Origin: Fragilariopsis cylindrus CCMP1102
Taxonomy: Eukaryota > Bacillariophyta > Bacillariophyceae > Bacillariales > Bacillariaceae
NCBI GenBank assembly: GCA_900095095.1
Contig: FMBT01000292.1
Coordinates: forward strand, 558,001 to 622,000
Length of the DNA: 64,000 bases
Direction of reading: 5' to 3'
Positions 1 to 7,884 of this stretch are shown here, piece by piece. Both the position numbers and the translations under genes were made by a program. The notes under the pieces are model-generated. The model did no database searches, had not been told where the DNA came from, and worked only from the letters and a program-made list of their open reading frames with translations. Position 1 is the stretch's first letter. Each line of letters opens with the position of its first letter.

Positions 1-1710
1 GCTCTTTTAAGAGTTATCAGTATACATTATTCCTCTCAACTTACAAAGCAGATATTTTATATATTGGGAAGTCTGGCGATTCTTGGTGCACCTGCTGATT
101 TCATATCGAATGTTGGTACAGGTGTTCGTGACTTCTTCTACGAACCAATCCAAGGCGCTGTTCACGGACCTCGTCAATTCATTGAGGGCCTCGAAGCTGG
201 TACTCAATCTTTAGCCCGCGGCGTTTTTGTTGGCGTTGTCCGCGGAGCTGCAAACGTTGCTGAAATTGTAAATCACAATCTAGCCTTGGCTAGCGCAGAT
301 GACGACTTTATTATCGAAAGAAAAAATCACCAGCGGATGTTAACTGATGCAATGAGTCGAGGCGCAACAAATAGAAGGTTCTCAGATTCTGTGTACTTGG
401 CAGCGGCAAGCGTCGCTCGTGGTGTAAGTTCCGGTGCGAGGGGTATTGTCGAGCAACCTACAAGATATGCATCTAAACATGGACCGGTGGGATTGGTGAA
501 AGGTGTAGGGAAAGCCATAGTTGGAGCAATTGTAAAACCCGTGGTGGGTGTCGGGGATGCTGCTGCTCTATTGATGAACCACATCTCTGATGCAACAAGT
601 GACAAACAGGTGCCACCAAAGATTCCAAAACGTCTACGTAGAGCACTACCAAGCCGTTCTTCAAAGAAACCAAATTGTGTCATTCTTAGACCATATGATG
701 ATCGAGCAGCTAAGGCACAAAAGATTGTTGCCGGGGGAGAAAGCTGCGATGATGAATATATCTGTCACGTGTACCTACCCAGCCACTTAATCATTGCCAG
801 CGAGCAATGTTTGTGGGCGATTGACAGATTGAGTAGGGAAGCATGGTGTGTAAGCTGGGAAGAGTTGTCTCATTTTGGACGAGTCGATGATGGGGTCCAG
901 GTTGTTGTGTTTAGCCAGACGGGACTAAAACCATACGTTTTTCAAGTCATTGAAAATCAGGAAGTTGAAGCATTTCAAAAATTGCTGATGATGCAGTTCG
1001 AAAAAATGGGGAACGCAGCAAGTAATTTAGCTGAGTTGAAAGGACCCAGTGTACCAAGTAATGAAGACTTCGAAGTATCAATGAGTAATATCCCAGGTAT
1101 AAAGACCCCCCAGAAGAGGTATATCTTCGGCAAGTGTAATAATGAACGAAAAAGATTGGCAAGCACAGTGAAAGATGAAATTGACCTTATCGAACGCTGT
1201 TTTGGGCGTGTCAAGACGATGGGCAGTGAAATGCCGAAATACTTTATGATTCTTGACGAAGAAGCTTGGAATCTTGTTAGTTGTTGGGGTCAAGTATTTT
1301 CCGGACTATCTTCTCGTCGTTGCATTGCAGCGTGCGTCATCAATGGCACTGGAGGTGATATTCAGATAAAATCGACAAAACTTCTTGAGGGAGGTAGTCC
1401 ATGTTATTCCATTCCTACAAAGGAATTCGATTCAGATCACGGCGTCTTGCACGCAGGCGGAATAATTATCTTCTTTGGTTGGAGCCAACAACCCAGTCTA
1501 CTCCAACCGGGTAATGTGTTCATGCATATCGAAACGAATGCTTTCACAGCGGATCTAGCTCATAAGAAAAGCAGAGATGTCTACGCCGAGGCTTTTGCGG
1601 GCTTCGAGCTTGGCTTCTTGGAAAAAAGCTATGACGATCATGGTTGGTGGGCTAAGTATTGGCTACTCATTCGCAAGACAGAGTCAAGCGATATCTCGTC
1701 GAGCCTTTAG
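1..1710 (+). CDS. VPS13: VPS13-type lipid-transfer protein, C-terminal part
   Basis: The reading frame is open to the left edge, so the TTG at 64 is not a start and the gene begins outside the window. The visible part starts with a segment matching the conserved VPS13 C-terminal pattern (LGSLAILGAP, then NVGTGVRDFFYEP), followed by the glycine-rich amphipathic repeats typical of this end of VPS13 (KHGPVGLVKGVGKAIVGAIV around residues 137-156 of the stretch from base 64). The family moves bulk phospholipid between membranes at contact sites, and this C-terminal end targets membranes. The remaining 350 residues look like a PH-like or C2-like extension with Trp-rich hydrophobic strands and end in a stop at 1710. 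No intron is seen here. Family assignment is confident; which VPS13 paralogue it is cannot be told from the fragment. Confidence 0.8.
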   Translation, partial: ALLRVISIHYSSQLTKQIFYILGSLAILGAPADFISNVGTGVRDFFYEPIQGAVHGPRQFIEGLEAGTQSLARGVFVGVVRGAANVAEIVNHNLALASADDDFIIERKNHQRMLTDAMSRGATNRRFSDSVYLAAASVARGVSSGARGIVEQPTRYASKHGPVGLVKGVGKAIVGAIVKPVVGVGDAAALLMNHISDATSDKQVPPKIPKRLRRALPSRSSKKPNCVILRPYDDRAAKAQKIVAGGESCDDEYICHVYLPSHLIIASEQCLWAIDRLSREAWCVSWEELSHFGRVDDGVQVVVFSQTGLKPYVFQVIENQEVEAFQKLLMMQFEKMGNAASNLAELKGPSVPSNEDFEVSMSNIPGIKTPQKRYIFGKCNNERKRLASTVKDEIDLIERCFGRVKTMGSEMPKYFMILDEEAWNLVSCWGQVFSGLSSRRCIAACVINGTGGDIQIKSTKLLEGGSPCYSIPTKEFDSDHGVLHAGGIIIFFGWSQQPSLLQPGNVFMHIETNAFTADLAHKKSRDVYAEAFAGFELGFLEKSYDDHGWWAKYWLLIRKTESSDISSSL

Positions 1711-2774
1711 CTCTGTGACAAAATTAGTGTGCAGATCCTTGAAGTCAATAATTCATACTAAGTTTGCATTATTTTGATATATTACACCCTCATAGATGTT
1801 TAGATTATCGACAGTCTTTCAACCTTTGCAAATTGCAAAAATTTACCTATCATTACACATTAAATTTGTGCGATTATAGCCAACTGTAATTTACACTGCT
1901 AATCTGATGTGTGCAAACAAGGTTCAACAAAATCCTGCTCATCCTATTGATAGTGCCAGGAGATTCCATCAGTGAGATATATATTACAGACCTTTGTCAA
2001 AAGAGCTTCTATACACGGTCCTGATTATATTCGTAGAATTGGACTTTTTTAGAATTGAGAAGTATCCTCCTTACCGCCTTAGAAAAGCTAGTGAGACAAT
2101 GGTCGACCCCCCTAGCTTGATAAATAATATATACACAGTAGTACTTAACATACAAAATAAATTAAGTTTAGCCCATTAAAGTAGTAAGAATTGTCACCAT
2201 CACACATGCATGTATCCTATAAAGGAATGGAAACGGATATAGGTACATAGCTTTAGCATATCTTATACTAGCAGTCAATTATAAAGGTTATTATAATAAT
2301 AGTGCTGGTGGTGGAGATTTGAGTTGGCGTGAATTTTAGATCAAAAAATCGGCAGCATGCGATGTGTTGTTATTGTTGTTGTTGTTGTTATTCTATCATT
2401 AAGGAGGCGCAGCAGCACTTATTCCCATATATTCCATTCAATCTTCTTCTGTTGGACTTGATCCTATCTTGTTAATCAAAATCCCACCAATCTATCTCAC
2501 CAGCAACAACTATACAGTACTCTATTGCTGGGTAGACATCTTTTATCATAATTTATCATCTTTCCATTCATTTATTCTACAAGTGCATTCATTTCATTTC
2601 CATTGTTGGTGAATTTTGTTCCCTGATAATATTTGTTTACACATTGCTTATAGCAATAGGTGTAGCTAAGGCTTACCATTGTACTCACCATCTCAGTATC
2701 TCAAGACACCTATGCGCTACGCGCAACTACTGCATTTCCATCTACTACACACATTTATTCACCTTCTGGTTCCT
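1711..2774. other. AT-rich intergenic region between convergent genes
   Basis: No supportable gene. The stretch holds the 3' flanks of the VPS13-like gene and of the FAD oxidoreductase. It contains a short TTG/TTA-type run near 2370-2390. Small open frames near 1994-2179 and 2644-2948 lack homology-like features, and the latter runs antisense into the oxidoreductase. Confidence 0.6.
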
Positions 2775-4247
2775 TCAGGAAGACATCACGTTGCGGTTGC
2801 ACTTCCAGAAGTTGGCGGGATCGTACTTGGCCTTGACCTCACGCAGGCGCGGCAGATTCTTGCCAAAGATGGAGGTAAGGGCAGCAATGTCGCTCTCCAT
2901 GTTGCCGTCGAGCGTGTGCGCGGTATCAGAGACGTTGAACTTGCTTAATGCATTTCGCAGGTCTTTGACCCACAAGACAGCAGCTTCTCGGTTCTTGCCC
3001 TTCTTGTCGGGCTTGAACTTGCCCTCGATGATGATCCAGAATCCATCCTTCTGGCGGCCGCCACCCCAGAAGGATGTTGTCTCTGTTGGCGCGTCGGTCA
3101 TACAAGCGTTCATCGGGAAAATGAGGACCGCGGCAATTGAGTTGGGGTTCTTGACGCGCGTGAACTCGACCAATGTCTCGATCACTTCCGGCGTAAGATT
3201 GGGGAGGATGCATGAGGCTTCATAGTAGTGGCCCGGCTCTTGCATCGCCATCAGCAGCGGCTGCATCTGCGTGTGGTACTGGCGCCGCTTCAAAAGCTTG
3301 ATCGAAGCCAAGCTTCCAAAGGCGCCGCGAAAACCACCAAAGGGCTTCTTGAGGCTGGGGATGCTCTTGAGCGAGCATTTGGCTTTGGGGCCCTGCGGTA
3401 CCACTGCCATGTCCAGCTCCACGACAACCACCGGCACGACGGGCGCACCGCACGGGAGCACCGCCAGCGAATAGACCGAACGCGGCGCCTCATTTGTGAT
3501 CCACTCCTGCCAGTTGCCGAGGACAGTTCGAGCGCGCTTGGTGGAGGGCGCGATGTTCACGCATACGCCGCCGTAGACCATGTCGACCGGATGCGCCTTC
3601 ATCGTGAGCTTTGTGACAATGCCGAAGTTGCTGCCGGCTCCCTGGAGGCCCCACAGGAGGTCGGTGTGTTCACCTGTATCCTTGAAACACATCACGGCCT
3701 CGCCACTGGCCAGGACAACCTCGGCGGAGACAAAATTGTCAACGGCCATTCCGTGCAGGCGCGAGAGATAGCCGCCGCCACCCGCAATTGAGAGGCCAAC
3801 GACGCCCGTGTCGGGGTTGGTGCCGGTGACGCATGCAAGAGAATGAGGCTTGCAAACGACGTCCATGTCGCCAAGCTTACAGCCGCCCTCCGCGGTCACA
3901 AGCTTCTCAACGGTGTTCACCTCGACGGCTTTCATGAGCGACATGTCGATCACGATCGCGTTCGTCTCGAGGCAGTTTTTTCCGTGGCGGCCGCCGGCGA
4001 TCACGATCTTGGCTCCAAGCTTGGCAACGACCTTGACGGAAGCGCACACATCGGCGGTGGTTGTGGGCTGGACAAGGGCAGCCGGTGTGCCGGGGACATC
4101 GTGGTTCCACGACGTGATGTTCGCTTTGTAGTTGTCACCGTCCTCGGGGCCGATCACGGTGGCATTGCATCCGAGGTTGGCGAGCTCCTTGCGCACGGTC
4201 GCGGCGTCGACGAAGGTAACAGTCGTAGAAGTAGAAGGGGCTAACAT
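2775..4247 (-). CDS. FAD-linked oxidoreductase, PCMH/BBE-like
   Basis: Single exon, 490 residues, ATG at 4247. It has the FAD_binding_4 (PCMH) fold: PTTTADVCASVKVVAKLGAK, then IAGGRHGKN with His88 at the usual site of 8-alpha-histidyl flavin attachment, then a GLSIAGGGGYLSRLHGMAVDN segment around 150-170. The second flavin-linking Cys of bicovalent berberine-bridge enzymes is not seen at the expected spot, which suggests mono-covalent FAD. The C-terminus ends with a BBE-like motif (AKYDPANFWKCNRN). Such enzymes oxidise alcohols, sugars or alkaloids with O2; the substrate cannot be inferred. No clear signal peptide is visible. Base composition is odd: a sampled line (3241-3300) has 36 of 60 G+C, against 26 of 60 in a VPS13 coding line (1261-1320). 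There is no intron. Recent transfer or strong codon bias are both possible. Confidence 0.85.
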   Translation of the reverse strand: MLAPSTSTTVTFVDAATVRKELANLGCNATVIGPEDGDNYKANITSWNHDVPGTPAALVQPTTTADVCASVKVVAKLGAKIVIAGGRHGKNCLETNAIVIDMSLMKAVEVNTVEKLVTAEGGCKLGDMDVVCKPHSLACVTGTNPDTGVVGLSIAGGGGYLSRLHGMAVDNFVSAEVVLASGEAVMCFKDTGEHTDLLWGLQGAGSNFGIVTKLTMKAHPVDMVYGGVCVNIAPSTKRARTVLGNWQEWITNEAPRSVYSLAVLPCGAPVVPVVVVELDMAVVPQGPKAKCSLKSIPSLKKPFGGFRGAFGSLASIKLLKRRQYHTQMQPLLMAMQEPGHYYEASCILPNLTPEVIETLVEFTRVKNPNSIAAVLIFPMNACMTDAPTETTSFWGGGRQKDGFWIIIEGKFKPDKKGKNREAAVLWVKDLRNALSKFNVSDTAHTLDGNMESDIAALTSIFGKNLPRLREVKAKYDPANFWKCNRNVMSS

Positions 4248-4271
4248 GTTGACGAGATGATGAGGGGTATT

Positions 4272-4316
4272 TTATTATATATATTGTATTGTATTGTATT
4301 GTATATATTGTATTTT
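4272..4316. repeat. TATTG microsatellite
   Basis: Irregular tandem run of TATTG/TATAT units immediately upstream of the FAD oxidoreductase start codon, so it lies in that gene's promoter or 5' UTR. Confidence 0.8.
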
Positions 4317-4682
4317 AGTGGTGAGTGCACAGTGAGTGTGTATAAATTGTACATTCTACGGTCCATTTTCTCTTTTGTTTACGATAGAGTACGCAATTTT
4401 TTTATTTTGTGTTTTAAAAAAAAGCACGTGTCAAAAAAATGTACTTTTGATCATTCAATCGAAACACATATTAAATTATTAACTTATATTTATTACTTAG
4501 AAACTTGTACCTAGCATCTCCTTAATTAATAGAAAATTGTACATATGACTCTCCTCATTATTTGACGTTATCGTTGAATAGAGTTACCCCAGGAGAACCC
4601 ACAAACATACATCTTGTTCGTTCTTTTGTAATATATATATAGAGTATAATCTTAGCGACCTTCTGATACTAAAAATGCGGTT

Positions 4683-4756
4683 TTGACCTCTAGTTATAGT
4701 AATATAATATTATTATAATTTGACCTCTAGTTATAGTACTATAATATTATTATAAT
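4683..4756. repeat. Tandem duplication of 37 bp
   Basis: Two consecutive 37-bp copies beginning TTGACCTCTAGTTATAGTA and ending in an AT palindrome-like ATAATATTATTATAAT. The copies (4683-4719 and 4720-4756) differ at one visible base. Confidence 0.85.
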
Positions 4757-5178
4757 TACTTAAGAGCTGCCGCTTTTCCATTGCTACTTGTACCATCGAC
4801 CCTGAACACACACTTTACTTTACAGTCCATTAAACAAGATTAATTACTTCCTTCAGCGAGCGCTAAATAATTAATTTTTGTGGCGTTTGAGAGCCGTTTG
4901 ACATTTTGTGGGTAGATTTTAATGGTTCAACAAGCTTTTATGGTGTAATAATTCCAAGCGATAGCGCGCCACAAGCAAATGAATGTTATTATTATTTATT
5001 TTAAAAAATCGGTACAACGCGTGCGATGCGTGTGCTTAAAAATAAAAAAACCAAAAAATAAAGAACTAAAAACGCGTAGTAGAAGATAAATCAAAAGTTG
5101 AAGTTCTTCGGTGAATAGCGTTCTTAAAAATAGAAAAATAACTGCTTAGACTTCTTTTTCTATTACATACCTCTGGTA

Positions 5179-5424
5179 CAGTATGCGCTCGATAAGAAAT
5201 ACACTCCCAATTTTCGGACTTGGTGTGTTTCTTATAGAGAGTGTGTTTCTTATGATTTCACATACGGCCAGGGTTTGGGTGAATTTCAATGAGTTTTATC
5301 GCGAGTCATTGACTCAGTCACTACACGGGACCCACTACAGGTTGAATCACGTGTAAACCGATCTGGTGTATTTCTTATAGAGCGTGTATTTCTTAAATGT
5401 GTATTTCTTATCGAGCGCATACTG
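5179..5424. mobile_element. pogo/Tigger-like MITE, 246 bp
   Basis: Perfect 26-bp terminal inverted repeats at 5179-5204 and 5399-5424, starting CAGTATGCGCTCG. They are flanked by TA on both sides (5177-5178 and 5425-5426), the signature of Tc1/mariner-superfamily insertion. Subterminal copies of the motif TTTCTTATAGAG occur inside both ends. There is no coding capacity, so it would depend on a transposase elsewhere. It lies in the spacer upstream of the LCIB-family gene. Confidence 0.8.
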
Positions 5425-5489
5425 TACTCCGGACATTCTATGTTCTCTTTTGTCTAGAAAATAATATTAACCAAATTGAAGCAAAAATT

Positions 5490-5718
5490 CTGGAAAATCT
5501 AAGAATATTTTGCTCGATTTTTATTTTTTTCAAGAAACGTAATTTTCTGGAAAATTAATCGCTGACGTCACGCTGACGTCACAATAAACTTTTCACGCGA
5601 AACGGGGGAAAGAAAAATCTAAGGATATTTTGCTCAATTTTTATTTTTTCGCCAACGAATTTTCAGTCTTGTGAAAATTAATCGCTGACGTCACAATAAT
5701 AAACTTTACACGCTAAAC
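5490..5718. repeat. Imperfect direct duplication of a ~110-bp block
   Basis: Two diverged copies (about 5490-5602 and 5612-5718) share AATCTAAG-ATATTTTGCTC, TTTTTATTTTTT, AAAATTAATCGCTGACGTCAC and AATAAACTTT-CACGC. Each carries at least one TGACGTCA palindrome. The copies lie between the MITE and the carbonic anhydrase gene. Confidence 0.75.
5563..5693. promoter_or_regulatory. Three CRE-type TGACGTCA palindromes
   Basis: Exact TGACGTCA at 5563-5570, 5574-5581 and 5686-5693, about 350-480 bp upstream of the ATG at 6043. In Phaeodactylum tricornutum, TGACGT-core elements in the promoter of the pyrenoidal carbonic anhydrase gene mediate CO2/cAMP repression through bZIP factors. Finding several such sites upstream of another carbon-concentrating gene suggests the same control. 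That link is inference. Confidence 0.55.
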
Positions 5719-6042
5719 AAAAAGTACATACTAGTACTTCGTAAGAAGATCGATCCATCGGCGATGCGATGGCGCACTTGATTCTACTGTACTTTATTGT
5801 AAATAGATCTCTACTACTTGTACCGTATTGTAGTAACTATTACTGTAATGCTATTGTAATTATTGACTGTCGTGTTATTCCATTCTACAGTAGCTACCAA
5901 GAAACAAGTATCGGTGTAAACCCTTCTTGAAAGTCTGCGTCTCCCTTCTCATTCGATACTGCCAACAATCTTCTTCATCCTGTTGTGTGAAAAATACAAT
6001 TGTGAAGAAAAAATATAAATATTGCAATACGCTATCGATACG

Positions 6043-7514
6043 ATGAAATTATTTGTCAGTGCCGTTATCATCGTACTTTTGGGTGTTATTAATGTCGATG
6101 CCTTTACGAGTCCACTACCAACCACAACACGCACATCATTTGCAACTTCGACTTCGACTTCTTTAGATGCCTCCACCACCCTAGACGAATGGCAACTTCT
6201 CGATAACGGTAGTATCGTCGGTAGTGTAAGGGGCCATCCCACATTGAGTGATGGTGATATTATTACAACATCGCCTCTCTCTAGACCTGACACGGCACGA
6301 AGCAACAATCTGGTTGCAACTATGACCGGATCTCAGTATCAACTTGGTATGCCCATGCAGCTGAAGGCAGGTGGAGTGGCCGAAGAACCTGGTTTCGGTC
6401 GATCAACATTCGTCAAAGCAGCAGGAACAGCCTCGCTGTTTGCGGGAGGAGTTGCTCTTGGTGTTGGACTAACAGGTGGAATGGGAAATACGAAAAAACA
6501 AATGAACATTCCCGAGGTACGTATCATGACTTTACATCTGTCCTGTAGTAGATGAAAAAAAAAGGAGAAAGAAAAAATAATGATTGCATGGGGAGACTAA
6601 CATCACATATCTTATTATTTATTTAATTTTAGGCCAAAGTTGCTATGGCATTTCCAGGCGCATTGTCTAATGCCGAATTAATGGAACGAGTTAGCGAACG
6701 ATTGGATCCATATAAATACGGTAGTACGACCCTAGTAGCAACCTCTTTGTGCTGCGATGAGGTCAATCGTCCCCTTGAAAAAGCTCTGGCTAAACAATAT
6801 GACGAACCTTTTGTAATGGGTGGTTTAGCTGGTTTCCCTTTTGGTGGTATCACCAGTTTTGGTGCTATGGCACATCATATCCCAGACGGTGGTTCATGTT
6901 TGGTTGTGTACGGGCCTCATGTTGGTATCGATACATTTGGTTCTATCGGTACTGTTAACAGACGGGGTAGAGCAAAGGGTGGTGCATGCTGTGGAAGTGC
7001 TGCGGCAGCTCTTGGAAATGTCCGCAAAGGCGCTATGGTTCCGAAGGCGGGCGAAACGACCACCGGTGCGGCACCCCCAATGATTGATTCTCTCGACGCT
7101 CAACAGGCATATGTTAACAGTCAGCTATTGCCATACGGAGAACGATTATTGATGGCTGCCGATCAAAACATCGAATTACCTTACGCATTGTACGATGCCC
7201 AAAAGCGAATGTAAGTTGTTTATAGTCGCGTCGTGTGAGATATCGCAAACTCGTTCATTTTTCTTATGATGCAATTTGTGTGTGTCTAACACGTTCCTTC
7301 TTCGTTCTACGGCCGTTGACCTTTTTGTTGGCTACTTTCTAGGATGGATGGTATCGTTGCGAAGGGAGCTGGTGCGATGGAAGGTAATGGATTCATTGCC
7401 ATGTTGGGTGGTATCCAAATCAATACACCAGAGGATACATCAGATTACTTTTTACCATTAACATTTGATCTACGAAATTCTAAAGGGGAACTTCAGAAAT
7501 CTTTGATGTGGTAA
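6043..7514 (+). CDS. LCIB/theta-type carbonic anhydrase, plastid-targeted
   Basis: Three exons read as 6043-6516, 6633-7210 and 7343-7514, about 407 residues, with GT-AG introns at 6517-6632 and 7211-7342. The ATG at 6043 is preferred over the upstream non-ATG frame because it opens a signal peptide (MKLFVSAVIIVLLGVINVDA) followed by Phe, the diatom plastid cleavage context. A Ser/Thr-rich transit region follows, then a hydrophobic glycine-rich stretch near 130-150 that may be a membrane or thylakoid/pyrenoid signal. The catalytic part carries SLCCDEVNR (Cys198, Asp200, Arg204), AHHIPDGG (His239/240) and GGACCGSAA (Cys277/278), a Cys...His...Cys order matching the zinc site of LCIB/theta carbonic anhydrases. 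The expected role is HCO3-/CO2 interconversion in the carbon-concentrating mechanism. Family assignment is fairly confident; catalytic activity is not proven. Confidence 0.82.
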
Positions 7515-7884
7515 AAGAGCGAGAAAGATGAGCATAAGCATGAACACGAATGAACACAAAGACGACGGCGGTATGTTGGCGACAAAAAAACTTGTTACAA
7601 TTTTAGAACCTTTTGAAATGATGTATTGTATGACCCTGTGAATGTAACTTTACTTAATGGAATTCTTTTATACGAAGAGTGGACAATAAGGATTCCTCTC
7701 ATCTTCATGCCAAGTTAACAATACGCTATATATAAGGGAGATATCTCCACGATAGAATTTTTTAGAACAAACTTCTAGTAACTAACTTATGCATCATTTA
7801 TTTTAAGAGTCATAGATTTCATGAAAATGAAAATAATATGAGTCCCTTATATTCAATATACCACACCCTGCGAAAATTTCGTTA
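7515..7884. other. Convergent 3' intergenic region
   Basis: About 370 bp of AT-rich sequence between the stops of the carbonic anhydrase (+) and the GPR107-like gene (-). Apart from probable 3' UTRs, nothing gene-like is visible. Confidence 0.6.

Noticed and set aside
3228-4244. Long open frames antisense to the FAD oxidoreductase
   Set aside because: They follow from the high GC content of the real gene on the minus strand and show no domain pattern.
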